From JAWLHA01 sp041690535 (GTDB lineage: Bacteria > Pseudomonadota > Gammaproteobacteria > Thiohalomonadales > Thiohalomonadaceae), in assembly GCA_041690535.1 (NCBI GenBank), contig JAWLHA010000019.1:1-64000 (forward strand): a stretch of 64,000 nucleotides of DNA. Reading direction: 5' to 3'. The notes beneath the pieces were generated by a model. The model worked only from the letters and a program-made list of their open reading frames with translations, did not search any database and was not told the DNA's origin. This document shows, piece after piece, positions 41,690 through 50,898 of the stretch. Made by a program: the position numbers and the translations under genes. Positions within the stretch are counted from its first letter, which is position 1, and every line of letters begins with the position of its first letter.

Positions 41690-43150
41690 TCAAACGCGGT
41701 AGTTGGGCGCTTCCTTGGTGATCTGGACGTCATGGACATGGCTTTCGGCCATGCCGGCGCCGGTGACGCGCACGAACTGCGGCCGGGTCCGCATCTCGTC
41801 CAGAGTGCGGCAGCCGGTGTAGCCCATGCTGGAGCGCAGACCGCCCATGAGCTGATGGACCACGGGCTGCAGCGGTCCCTTGTAGGGTACGCGCCCTTCG
41901 ATGCCTTCCGGCACCAGCTTGTCAGCCTCGCTGCCCTCCTGGAAGTAGCGGTCGGAGGAGCCTTGGGAACCACCCATGGCGCCAAGGGAGCCCATGCCGC
42001 GGTAGGATTTGTACGAGCGGCCCTGGAACAGCTCGACCTCCCCGGGGGCCTCTTCGGTGCCGGCGAACATGCTGCCGATCATGATGGCATAGGCGCCGGC
42101 CACGACGGCCTTGGCAAGGTCGCCCGAGTAGCGGATCCCGCCGTCGGCAATGAGCGGCACCCCGGTCCCTTCCAGCGCCGTCGCCACGTTGTCGATAGCG
42201 GTGATCTGGGGCACGCCCACGCCGGCCACGATACGGGTGGTGCAGATCGAGCCCGGGCCAATGCCCACCTTGACCGCATCGGCACCGGCCTTCACCAAGG
42301 CCAGGGCAGCCTCCCCGGTGGCGATGTTGCCGCCGATCACCTGCACCTCGGGGAAGTGGCGCTTCACCCAGGCGACCCGATCAAGCACGCCCTGGGAGTG
42401 GCCGTGGGCGGTGTCCACCACGATCACGTCCACGCCGGCGGCCACCAACGCCGCCACGCGCTCTTCGGTGCCCGCGCCCACCCCGACGGCGGCACCCACG
42501 CGCAGCCGCCCCTGGTCGTCCTTGCAGGCGTTGGGCTTGTCGCTCGCCTTCTGAATGTCCTTCACCGTGACCAGGCCGCGCAGCTCGAACTCGTCATCGA
42601 CCACCAAGACCTTTTCGATGCGGTATTCGTGCAGCAGGCGCTGGATCTCCTCGCGGCTGGTCCCCTCCCTGACCGTGACCAGCTTCTCCTGGGGGGTCAT
42701 GATACTGGAGACCGGCGCGCTGTACCGGCTCTCGAAGCGGAGGTCGCGGTTGGTGACGATGCCGACCAGCTTGGAGCCTTGCACGACCGGGACCCCGGAG
42801 ATGTTATGGGCGCGGGTCAGGGCCAGGACATCCTGGATGCTGGTCTCGGGACCCACGGTGATAGGGTCCTTGATGACCCCGCTTTCATACTTTTTGACCA
42901 GTCGGACTTCGGCCGCCTGCTGCTCGACGCTCATGTTCTTGTGAATGATGCCGACCCCGCCCTCCTGCGCCAGGGCGATGGCCAGTCGGCTCTCGGTAAC
43001 GGTGTCCATGGCCGCAGATACCAGCGGGATGTTGAGGGTGATCTCCCGCGTCAGCTTCGTCCTGAGATTGACCTCTTTCGGGAGCACGGTCGAGTGGGCA
43101 GGGACGAGCAACACATCGTCGAAGGTGAGGGCTTCCTGAAGAATACGCAT
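41690..43150 (-). CDS. guaB: Inosine-5'-monophosphate dehydrogenase
   Basis: 486 residues. The TIM barrel opens EALTFDDVLLVPAHST; two CBS domains lie at about 95-210; the catalytic loop GPGSICTTR carries the active Cys. The flap motif GYRGMGSLGAM-type sequence is seen as YRGMGSLGAMG. It converts IMP to XMP, the step before GuaA. The Met at 43150 matches the family start, although no clear Shine-Dalgarno precedes it. Confidence 0.96.
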   Translation of the reverse strand: MRILQEALTFDDVLLVPAHSTVLPKEVNLRTKLTREITLNIPLVSAAMDTVTESRLAIALAQEGGVGIIHKNMSVEQQAAEVRLVKKYESGVIKDPITVGPETSIQDVLALTRAHNISGVPVVQGSKLVGIVTNRDLRFESRYSAPVSSIMTPQEKLVTVREGTSREEIQRLLHEYRIEKVLVVDDEFELRGLVTVKDIQKASDKPNACKDDQGRLRVGAAVGVGAGTEERVAALVAAGVDVIVVDTAHGHSQGVLDRVAWVKRHFPEVQVIGGNIATGEAALALVKAGADAVKVGIGPGSICTTRIVAGVGVPQITAIDNVATALEGTGVPLIADGGIRYSGDLAKAVVAGAYAIMIGSMFAGTEEAPGEVELFQGRSYKSYRGMGSLGAMGGSQGSSDRYFQEGSEADKLVPEGIEGRVPYKGPLQPVVHQLMGGLRSSMGYTGCRTLDEMRTRPQFVRVTGAGMAESHVHDVQITKEAPNYRV

Positions 43151-43243
43151 AGAAGGATTGTCCCGCATTGGCTAGATTCTTAGATTAACCGGCAATTATA
43201 TTGTTTGACGCCTTCCCGGTAAACTGGATAGCCTTACCTGCCA

Positions 43244-43406
43244 GGGTAAACGCATACTTACCAGAGAGTGATGTAAGTCCTTGAAAGCAGGTCGACGGCC
43301 GCATGGACGCGGCCGTCGAGCGTACACGGATGTATTCACAGCGCACCTGCTTTCAAGGACTTACATCGCTCACAGCACGGCCGTGACGTTAGTATGCGTT
43401 TACCCT
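43244..43406. repeat. Family B element flanked by a 13-bp direct repeat
   Basis: The element begins GGGTAAACGCATACT and ends AGTATGCGTTTACCC(T). The direct repeat GCCTTACCTGCCA flanks it at 43231-43243 and 43407-43419, as expected for a target-site duplication. The left half is the short subtype, the right half the long subtype in reverse. It lies between guaB and the SoxK-like gene. Confidence 0.88.
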
Positions 43407-43592
43407 GCCTTACCTGCCAAGGAAGGTCAGGTATCCGCCTGTCCCACTTGCCGCAACGGCCCCAGTGAAGGCGGGTCGGAGCCAGCGGTTTCGGCCGCGG
43501 AATGGACTCTCGGGGGCGACCCGATGGGGAACAGACCATCGCCCGCCACCCCGCAAAACAAAAAGACCCAAAAAGCAAAGGAGGAGTTCTCC

Positions 43593-43910
43593 ATGAAGCG
43601 ATTCTTGTCCCTTTCCGCGGCGCTCGTGCTCTCGGCCTGCGCCTCCACCAACTCTGCCGCTCCTGAAGCGCCCAACACCTCCGAGTCAGCGGCCAGTGCC
43701 ATTGCCGCGGCCGAAGCGGCGCAGAAGCAGGCGGACTCGGTCGGCTACGAGTGGCGTGACACCGCTGATATGATCAAGCAGGCCAAAGAGGCCGCTGCCG
43801 CCAGCGATTTCGACCGGGCGGTGGCGACGGCGCAGCGGGCAAAGCGCCAGGGCGAGCTTGCCCATGCCCAGTGGCAGCATAGCGCTAGTCACGCCTCCGC
43901 CAGCCACTGA
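43593..43910 (+). CDS. SoxXA-binding-protein-like lipoprotein (SoxK/SAXB-like)
   Basis: 105 residues. The lipobox LSAC (C16) is followed by an Ala-rich helical region: SAIAAAEAAQKQA, then YEWRDTADMIKQAKEA and AVATAQRAKRQGELAHAQ. This EWRDT...IKxAxxA...A.KA(K/R)xQGE pattern is what I know from the small protein that binds and stimulates SoxXA in thiosulfate oxidation. No sox genes are adjacent. GGAGG precedes the start. Monocistronic, with a strong hairpin after it. Confidence 0.72.
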   Translation: MKRFLSLSAALVLSACASTNSAAPEAPNTSESAASAIAAAEAAQKQADSVGYEWRDTADMIKQAKEAAAASDFDRAVATAQRAKRQGELAHAQWQHSASHASASH

Positions 43911-43926
43911 ACGGAAGCAAGAGGGA

Positions 43927-43956
43927 GGAAGGGGCCGGCGGTCGCCGGCCCCTTCC
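43927..43956 (+). terminator. Hairpin after the SoxK-like gene
   Basis: A perfect 14-bp stem GGAAGGGGCCGGCG/CGCCGGCCCCTTCC with a 2-nt loop, 16 nt after the stop. It is very stable; the T tract is poor (GTTACG). Confidence 0.65.
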
Positions 43957-43996
43957 GTTACGCAGAGCCCACATTCGACCGGGGGATTCGTTTACA

Positions 43997-45373
43997 ATGA
44001 CGCCCATGGCCCGAGATCTTCAGGCCGCCCCGGCGGCCCCCGTCAGGACTGTCTTCTCCGTCACACAGCTCAACCGCGAGGTGCGTGAGCTGCTGGAGGG
44101 TTCACTCCCGCTCCTGTGGGTGGAGGGGGAGATCTCCAACCTTGCCCGCCCCGCCTCGGGTCACCTCTACTTCTCCCTGAAAGATGAACAGGCCCAGGTG
44201 CGTTGCGCCATGTTCCGCACCCGCAACACACTGCTTGCGTTTCGCCCCGAGAACGGCATGCACGTGGTCATCCGGGCGCGGGTCGGACTCTACGAACCCC
44301 GGGGCGAATTTCAGATCATTGCCGAGCACATGGAGGAGGCGGGCGACGGGGCGCTGCGCCGGGCCTTCGATGCGCTCAAACAGCGGCTGAATGCCGAGGG
44401 GCTGTTCGATGCGGCCCGCAAGCGCGCCCTGCCCGAGCTGCCCCGCCGCATAGGGGTGGTCACGTCCCCTTCGGGAGCCGCCATCCGCGATATCCTCAGC
44501 ATCCTGCAACGGCGCTTTCCCGCGATCCCTGTCGTGCTCTATCCGGTCCAGGTCCAGGGCCAGGGGGCGGCCGCACAGATCGCCCGAGCCATTCGGCGTG
44601 CCGGCACACGGAACGAGTGCGATGTGCTCATCGTTGGGCGCGGGGGCGGGTCATTGGAGGACCTTTGGGCCTTCAACGAAGAGGTGGTCGCCCGCGCCAT
44701 TCACGAAAGCCCCCTTCCCGTGGTCAGCGCGGTGGGGCACGAGATCGATTTCACCATTGCCGACTTCGTCGCCGACTGCCGGGCCCCGACCCCCTCCGCA
44801 GCGGCGGAGCTGTTGAGCCCGGATCGGCAGGAGTGGTTGGCCCGCCTGTCGGCCCTGCAGCTGCGCCTTCGCCGCGCCATCCACCTGCGGTTGCAGGAGC
44901 GGCAGAAGACCCTGGAATGGATGGGCAAACGGCTGAAGCACCCGGGCCGCCGGCTTCAGGAGATCACACAGCGGGTGGACGAGTTGGAGCAGCGGCTGGG
45001 GCATGCGCAGCGCAACCATTTGCGCCATTGCACCGCCCGGCTGGCCCAGCTGCGGGCCCGGCTGGAGCGTCACACCCCGATGCACCGGCTGGAGCGCCTG
45101 GAGACCCATCGTCAGGATCTGGGGCGGCGGCTGCACACCGCCACCGTCCATCGCCTGACCCACCAGCGACAGCGTCTGGCCACGCTGGCACGGGCACTGG
45201 ATGCGGTGAGCCCTCTGGCCACATTGGGCCGCGGCTATGCCATCGCCCTCCGCTCCGACGGGAGTGTCCTGCGCAGCAGCGGCGAGACCGCCCCCGGCGA
45301 GCGGGTGGAGGTGCGGCTCGCCAAAGGACAGCTGCTCTGCCGAATCGAGGAGATCGATGGTGATTCGAACTAG
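43997..45373 (+). CDS. xseA: Exodeoxyribonuclease VII large subunit
   Basis: 458 residues. The OB-fold N terminus has SVTQLNREVRELLEGSLPLLWVEGEISNL. The catalytic domain has RIGVVTSPSGAAIRDI, GRGGGSLEDLWAFNEE and SAVGHEIDFTIADFVAD, then a long coiled coil and the GYAI tail. With XseB it degrades single-stranded DNA. Met4 (44006) is an alternative start. It overlaps the following peptidase gene by 17 nt. Confidence 0.96.
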   Translation: MTPMARDLQAAPAAPVRTVFSVTQLNREVRELLEGSLPLLWVEGEISNLARPASGHLYFSLKDEQAQVRCAMFRTRNTLLAFRPENGMHVVIRARVGLYEPRGEFQIIAEHMEEAGDGALRRAFDALKQRLNAEGLFDAARKRALPELPRRIGVVTSPSGAAIRDILSILQRRFPAIPVVLYPVQVQGQGAAAQIARAIRRAGTRNECDVLIVGRGGGSLEDLWAFNEEVVARAIHESPLPVVSAVGHEIDFTIADFVADCRAPTPSAAAELLSPDRQEWLARLSALQLRLRRAIHLRLQERQKTLEWMGKRLKHPGRRLQEITQRVDELEQRLGHAQRNHLRHCTARLAQLRARLERHTPMHRLERLETHRQDLGRRLHTATVHRLTHQRQRLATLARALDAVSPLATLGRGYAIALRSDGSVLRSSGETAPGERVEVRLAKGQLLCRIEEIDGDSN

Positions 45374-46214
45374 TTTTCTGCTACTGCTCAGCCTTACTCT
45401 CTTCAACGTTGCCGCGTCAGCGGCCGAGCCCCCCGTTCGCAGCGAGGCGGTGCCGGGCGGGATCGCCATCATCGACCTCGGACCGGCGAATTCGGCCCCC
45501 GTGGCCCACTACCGAGGCTCCCGCGTCATTGTGCTCCCCTCCGGCGAGGGCTGGCAGGCACTGGTGGGGCTTCCGCTGGACATCACGCCGGGCCGCCAGA
45601 CCCTACGGGTGGCAGGGGCCTCCGGAGCCCAGGAGACCCGCACCTTCGAGGTGAAAGAGAAGGAGTACGAGGCGCAGTACATCACGCTGAAGAACACCCG
45701 CCATGTAAACCCCAACCCGGACGACCTGAAGAGAATTTCGGAGGACCAGCGGCGCAGCCGCCAGGCCTTCGCTGCCTGGAGCGATTCGCGGCCCGACCTG
45801 CAGTTCCGCCTCCCGGTGGAGGGGCGCCTCAGCGGCACCTTCGGCAAACGACGGTTCTTCAACAATCAACCGCGCAAGCCCCACAGCGGCATCGACATCG
45901 CCGCCCCCGCGGGCAGCCCCATCATCGCACCCGCGACGGGTCGGGTGAGCGAGGTGGGCGACTACTTCTTCAACGGCAGAACCGTGTTCATCGACCATGG
46001 ACAAGGGCTGGTCACCATGTACTGCCATATGGAGCGTATCGACGTCGCGGTGGGTGATCGGGTCGAACGGGGTGACACCATCGGCACCGTGGGGGCAACC
46101 GGACGGGTCACAGGCCCCCACCTCCACTGGACCGTCAGCCTCAACAACAGCCGGGTCGATCCTTTCCTTTTCCTCCCTACGGCCACTGTCGCAGCCTTGA
46201 ATGGCGCAAACTGA
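45357..46214 (+). CDS. M23-family peptidase (LytM-type)
   Basis: 285 residues with a signal peptide (cut near ASA-A). An Ig-like N-terminal domain (VPGGIAIIDLGP, HYRGSRVIVLP) precedes the M23 domain. HSGIDIAAPAGSPI gives the first zinc His and Asp, and HLHW the second pair, so the enzyme should be an active periplasmic endopeptidase that cuts peptidoglycan cross-links. It begins inside the 3' end of xseA. Confidence 0.92.
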   Translation: MVIRTSFLLLLSLTLFNVAASAAEPPVRSEAVPGGIAIIDLGPANSAPVAHYRGSRVIVLPSGEGWQALVGLPLDITPGRQTLRVAGASGAQETRTFEVKEKEYEAQYITLKNTRHVNPNPDDLKRISEDQRRSRQAFAAWSDSRPDLQFRLPVEGRLSGTFGKRRFFNNQPRKPHSGIDIAAPAGSPIIAPATGRVSEVGDYFFNGRTVFIDHGQGLVTMYCHMERIDVAVGDRVERGDTIGTVGATGRVTGPHLHWTVSLNNSRVDPFLFLPTATVAALNGAN

Positions 46215-46234
46215 AGCGGGACGTCTGCACCGGT

Positions 46235-48058
46235 TCAGTCGGGCTCCCGCTCCGGCCCGCAGCAGGGCGCCCCGGGACCGGCAAGCACCCCGGGCTGCAG
46301 GATCGCTCCGGTGATTGGGTTGGGTCGAAACGTCGTGCAGCCTTTCAGGCCCCTCGCGTAGGCCTTCTCATAGATCCGGGCGAACGCCTCCAGGGGATAC
46401 CCCTCGGGGATGTTGATGGTCTTGGAGATGGCGTTGTCAACGAACGGCTGTAGTGCGGCCTGCATGTCGAGGTGAGCGTCCGGATCGAGGGCCGTCGCCT
46501 GAACGAAGCTCTCCGGCAGCGGGGCATCCCCCCGCAGCGTACGCCACAGGCGGTAGGCGTAGTCCTCCACCTCATGGCGCGTCATGAGCCCATCGCGCTC
46601 CAACAGGGCACGGCTGTAGCCGTAATCGAAGACCGGTTCCAGCCCACTGGAGACGTTGTTGGCCAGCAGGCTGATGGTCCCGGTCGGCGCGATGGCCGTA
46701 AGGTGGCTGTTGCGGATCCCGTGGGCAGCAATGTCCTGCCGCAACTCCTCCGGCAGGGCTGCAATAAAGCCCCCCGCCAGATACTGCTCTCGCTGGAAAA
46801 AGGGGAAAGGCCCCTTCTCCCGCGCCAGCTGAATGGAGGTGCGGTAGGCGGTGTGGCAGATGGTCCGCATCACTTCGGCGGCCATGGCTCGGGCCTCGCC
46901 GGTGCCATAATGCAGCCCCAGCATGATCAGCGCATCCCCCAACCCCGTCAGCCCCAACCCGATGCGGCGCGTTCCCTGCGCCTGCCCGGCCTGTGCCGCC
47001 AGCGGATAGTGAGAGGCATCGATGACGTTATCCATTAGGCGCACGGCAACCCGGACGGTCTCCCGCAGCCCCTCCCAATCCAGCGCGGCATCGGCGCCAA
47101 AGGGGTCGGTCACGAAACGCACCAGATTGATGGAACCCAGATCGCAGGCGCCGTACGGCTGGAGAGGGATTTCCCCGCAGGGGTTGGTGGCGCTGATCCG
47201 CTCCCGGTACCAGAGGTTGTTCAGCGCATTGGCCCGGTCCACAAAGAACACGCCCGGTTCGGCATAGTCATAGCTGGCGCGGGTGATGCGTTCCCACAAC
47301 TCCCTGGCAGGCAGGCGCTTGAACACACGACATGGGACCGGACCGTCACTTCCGGGCCAGTCCCGCTCCACCACCTCCGCCGAACCCCCTTGCCCAAGAC
47401 GGTCCAGCGGAAACACCAGTGCCCACTCCTCATCCCGCTCCAACGCCTCCATGAAGCCATCGCTCACCTGTACAGAGAGGTTGAAGTGCCGCAGTTCATG
47501 TGGGTCCGCCTTGGCCGCAATGAACGTCTCGACGTCGGGATGATCGCAGCGCAGGGTGGCCATCATCGCCCCCCTGCGGGCCCCGGTGGAGAGGACCGTA
47601 GCGCACATGCTGTCCCAGATCCGCATAAACGAGACCGGGCCGGAGGCCGTGGTTCCGGCCTTGTGCGCCCGCGTACCCCGCGGCCGCAGTGTGGAGAAGT
47701 CGTACCCCACCCCGCCGCCCTGCTGCATGGTGAGGGCCCCCTCCTTCAGGGCATCGAAAATCCCATCCATGGAGTCTTCAATCCGCCCCATGACAAAGCA
47801 GTTGAAGAGGGTGACCTGCCGGCCGGTGCCGGCACCCGCGAGAATCCGTCCCCCAGGCAGGAACCGAAACCCCTCCAGGATGGCATAGAAGCGTTCCTCC
47901 CAGGCGGCCCAGTCCCCACTCTCCACCCGCGCAAGGGCCCGCGCCACCCGGCGCCAGCTGGCGGTTACGTCCGGCTCGACCGTGCCGTTCTCCTCGTAAC
48001 GATACTTGGCCCGCCAGATCAGGTAGGAAATTTCGGTTTGGAAGTGACCATCCATCAT
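46235..48058 (-). CDS. nrdJ: Adenosylcobalamin-dependent (class II) ribonucleotide reductase
   Basis: 607 residues. FNCFVMG (C87) and the paired later Cys form the redox pair; NPCGEIPLQPYGACDLGSINL near 291-310 carries the thiyl-radical Cys and Glu. No N-terminal ATP cone is present. The C terminus has a CC pair for electron entry. It reduces ribonucleotides using vitamin B12, independent of oxygen. The ATG at 48058 is the first of two adjacent Met codons; the longer frame extends into the family A repeat. It is convergent with the peptidase gene. Confidence 0.94.
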   Translation of the reverse strand: MMDGHFQTEISYLIWRAKYRYEENGTVEPDVTASWRRVARALARVESGDWAAWEERFYAILEGFRFLPGGRILAGAGTGRQVTLFNCFVMGRIEDSMDGIFDALKEGALTMQQGGGVGYDFSTLRPRGTRAHKAGTTASGPVSFMRIWDSMCATVLSTGARRGAMMATLRCDHPDVETFIAAKADPHELRHFNLSVQVSDGFMEALERDEEWALVFPLDRLGQGGSAEVVERDWPGSDGPVPCRVFKRLPARELWERITRASYDYAEPGVFFVDRANALNNLWYRERISATNPCGEIPLQPYGACDLGSINLVRFVTDPFGADAALDWEGLRETVRVAVRLMDNVIDASHYPLAAQAGQAQGTRRIGLGLTGLGDALIMLGLHYGTGEARAMAAEVMRTICHTAYRTSIQLAREKGPFPFFQREQYLAGGFIAALPEELRQDIAAHGIRNSHLTAIAPTGTISLLANNVSSGLEPVFDYGYSRALLERDGLMTRHEVEDYAYRLWRTLRGDAPLPESFVQATALDPDAHLDMQAALQPFVDNAISKTINIPEGYPLEAFARIYEKAYARGLKGCTTFRPNPITGAILQPGVLAGPGAPCCGPEREPD

Positions 48059-48085
48059 CTCTTCAGGATAGCCAACCGGGCACTG

Positions 48086-48274
48086 GCCAAAGCCCCGAAC
48101 AGATAATCGGGAAAAATCGCCCAGCGCAGCCGGATTGCCCCGCTGAAGGGGCCGGGCAGCGTATCGATGCCGGGCAGATGAGCGTAGCGCCCTCACCATT
48201 CACGGCGGCACCCGGAGGGAGGACGCCTGATCCACCCTGCGCACCTGAGTTATCTGTTCGGTGCTCCGGGGCCG
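48086..48274. repeat. Family A element, second copy
   Basis: The inner parts of the terminal repeats, CCGAACAGATAA (48095-48106) and TTATCTGTTCGG (48250-48261), are perfect complements; the outermost bases differ between the two ends. The interior keeps GAAAAATCGCCCAGCGCAGCC at the left but has lost most of the central hairpin. It lies between nrdJ and der. Confidence 0.78.
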
Positions 48275-48283
48275 CGAGGGCGA

Positions 48284-49690
48284 TCAGTCCCGGCGTTTCT
48301 TCTCCCGCTTCTTGACGAACTGGACGAGCCGTTTGCGCCGGGCGATCTGACGCGGGGTGAGGGTGTTCTTGCGGTCCGCAAAGGGGTTGGCACCCGATTT
48401 GAATTCGATGCGGATGGGTGTCCCCTCCAAACGCAGGTGCTGCCGAAAGAGGTTTTCCAAATAGCGCTTGTAGCTGTCAGGCACCGCCTCGGTCTGGTTG
48501 CCGTGAATGACGATGACCGGCGGATTGCGCCCCCCCTGGTGGGCATAGCGCAGCTTGATTCGCCGCCCTTTCACCAGCGGCGGCTGGTGGGCATGCACGG
48601 CACTCTCGAGCAACCCGGTCAGCTCCGGGGTGGCGAGCTTGCGAGTGGCCGACTGGAAGGCGCGGTTGATGGAGCCGAACAGGTCGCCCACCCCGGTGCC
48701 GTGAAGTGCAGAGATGAAGTGAATCTTGGCGAACTTCAGAAACGGCAGTTTCAGTTCGATCTCCCGACGCACCTTGTCGCGCTGTTCCGGGTTCAACCCG
48801 TCCCATTTGTTAATGGCGATCACCAGAGCGCGCCCGGACTCCACCACGAAACCGAGCAGGTGGGTGTCCTGATCGGTGATCCCCTCCCTTGCATCCAGCA
48901 CCGCCACGACCACATGGGCCTCACTGATTGCCTGGAGGGTCTTCACGACGCTGAACTTCTCAACGGTCTCCTTGACCTTGCCCCGGCGGCGGACCCCTGC
49001 GGTATCGATGAGCACGTAGTCCCGGCCATCCCGCTCCAAGGGCACCTGGATGGTATCGCGCGTGGTCCCGGGCATGTCGAAGACCACCACTCGCTCCTCA
49101 CCCAGCACCCGGTTGACAAGCGTGGACTTGCCCACGTTGGGCCGCCCGACGATAGCCACCTTGATACTGGAGTCTTCTTCAGGTTCGGGCTCCTCCTCGA
49201 ACGGATACGGCGCCAGAACTTCGTTGATCAGCGAACGGACCCCCCGGGAGTGCACGGCGGCAATGGAGTGGGTATCCCCCAATCCCAACCGATGGAACTC
49301 GCTCGCGGCCACGTCGGGGTCGATCCCATCGGTCTTGTTCACCGCGAGGTGGATCTTTTTCCCCGACTGGCGCAGCTGGTCGGCAATGGCCTCATCCCCG
49401 GCTGTAAGGCCAGCCCGCCCATCAACCATGAAGATGACGGCGTCGGCCTCGGCCACCGCCAGCATGGACTGCTGGGCCATTTGACTCTCGACCCCCACCT
49501 CATCACCGGTCAATCCGCCGGTATCGATGACGATGTAGGGGCGATCGCCCAGGCGACCGTCGCCGTACTTGCGGTCACGGGTGAGTCCCGGGAAATCGGC
49601 AACCAGCGCCTCCCGGCTGCGGGTCAGGGCATTGAACAGGGTGGATTTGCCGACATTGGGTCGGCCAACCAGGGCAATTACCGGTTTCAT
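48284..49690 (-). CDS. der: Ribosome biogenesis GTPase Der (EngA)
   Basis: 468 residues with two GTPase domains in tandem: GRPNVGKSTLFN at 8-19 and GRPNVGKSTLVN near 187-198, each with DxxG (DTGG, DTAG) and NKxD motifs. A C-terminal KH-like domain and a basic tail follow. Der is needed for 50S subunit assembly. It follows bamB by 5 nt. Confidence 0.97.
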   Translation of the reverse strand: MKPVIALVGRPNVGKSTLFNALTRSREALVADFPGLTRDRKYGDGRLGDRPYIVIDTGGLTGDEVGVESQMAQQSMLAVAEADAVIFMVDGRAGLTAGDEAIADQLRQSGKKIHLAVNKTDGIDPDVAASEFHRLGLGDTHSIAAVHSRGVRSLINEVLAPYPFEEEPEPEEDSSIKVAIVGRPNVGKSTLVNRVLGEERVVVFDMPGTTRDTIQVPLERDGRDYVLIDTAGVRRRGKVKETVEKFSVVKTLQAISEAHVVVAVLDAREGITDQDTHLLGFVVESGRALVIAINKWDGLNPEQRDKVRREIELKLPFLKFAKIHFISALHGTGVGDLFGSINRAFQSATRKLATPELTGLLESAVHAHQPPLVKGRRIKLRYAHQGGRNPPVIVIHGNQTEAVPDSYKRYLENLFRQHLRLEGTPIRIEFKSGANPFADRKNTLTPRQIARRKRLVQFVKKREKKRRD

Positions 49691-49695
49691 GAATG

Positions 49696-50898
49696 TCAGG
49701 AGTCCGCCGGCGAGACCTGGAAAGCGCCGAGCACGCCGCGTTGATCGATGATATAGACCCGGTCCTCGGCCACTACCGGAGGAGCAAGCAGTGCGCGCGC
49801 CTCGGGATAGCCGGCGTCCGGAAGTTCAGGGGCGACCGGGAAGTGATGCTTCCAATCCTCCACCCGGGAGCGGCCAGTGAGGCGACCGTCGTCCGTGGCA
49901 AGCCAGTGCAGATAGCCATCGTAATCGCCGATGACAATATGGCGCCCTTGCAATACAGGCGCGCCCAGTTGCCGTCCGCTCAGGGCGTCCTGCTTCCATA
50001 GCGTGCCACCGTTATGTCGCGAGAGAGCCCACACCGCACCGGCGGAATCGCTGACGTACAGCGTCTCCTCATCCAGCGCCATGCCGGTATGGCTCGGAAT
50101 GTCCCGCGACCACAACAACTGCCCCGAACCGAGCGCGATGGCGTTGAGTCGTCCTTGATAGCTCACCACGTAGACCACACCCCGGGAGATCTCGATCTCC
50201 GCATCGATGTCGGTCATCCGTTCCAACTCGGTACGCCCCCGCGGCAACGCTATGGTGGTCTCCCACTGCGGCTGGCCTTTGTCAGCGTCGAGCGCAACGA
50301 GCCGCCCGTTGGCGAAGCCCACCAACACACTGCCGCCCACCGCCACCGGCCGGCTCATGCCCCGCAAACTGAGGGTCGGCACCGACTGGTTGTAGCGCCA
50401 GAGGGGGGCACCGTCGAGGACCCTCAAGGCGATCACCTGACCGTCCACCGTGCGGGCGATCACCCGATCACCGAGACGAACCGGGGCGGCCAGGACCTCG
50501 CTGCTGAGCGGCGCCCGCCACAGCAGGGCACCGTCTTCCTTCTTGAGCGCAAACACTTCGGCATCCGCCCCAAAAAGCAACAGATCGCCCCCGTCCCCCG
50601 GCCCGGCGGTAATGATCGTCCCCAGCTTACGCCTCCACAGAGGCTGTCCACTGGCAGTGGAGAGCGCGCTCACCGTCCCGGCATGGCTCGCCGTGAACAC
50701 CCGGTCGCGGAGCAGTAGCGGGGGTAGTTTCAAGTAGCGATCGCCGACGCCCCGGTCGACCTCTGCCACCCAAAGGCTGGAGACCGTCAGTTCCGGTTCG
50801 AACGGCTGCAATTCGGCCGGTGACTGGGCCAATCGCGTCGGCGTCCCGCCACATCCGGCGATAACCAGTAGTGCAGTGAGGAGGATCAGCCGCTTCAC
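49696..50898 (-). CDS. bamB: Outer membrane assembly lipoprotein BamB
   Basis: 400 residues. The lipobox VIAGC (C16) is followed by an eight-bladed PQQ-like beta-propeller (repeats such as GQPLWRRKLG, GALLWRAPL, GAPLWRYNQ, GQLLWSRDI, GGTLWKQDAL). BamB supports BamA in folding outer-membrane proteins. Its start overlaps the yfgM stop (ATGA). Confidence 0.96.
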   Translation of the reverse strand: MKRLILLTALLVIAGCGGTPTRLAQSPAELQPFEPELTVSSLWVAEVDRGVGDRYLKLPPLLLRDRVFTASHAGTVSALSTASGQPLWRRKLGTIITAGPGDGGDLLLFGADAEVFALKKEDGALLWRAPLSSEVLAAPVRLGDRVIARTVDGQVIALRVLDGAPLWRYNQSVPTLSLRGMSRPVAVGGSVLVGFANGRLVALDADKGQPQWETTIALPRGRTELERMTDIDAEIEISRGVVYVVSYQGRLNAIALGSGQLLWSRDIPSHTGMALDEETLYVSDSAGAVWALSRHNGGTLWKQDALSGRQLGAPVLQGRHIVIGDYDGYLHWLATDDGRLTGRSRVEDWKHHFPVAPELPDAGYPEARALLAPPVVAEDRVYIIDQRGVLGAFQVSPADS

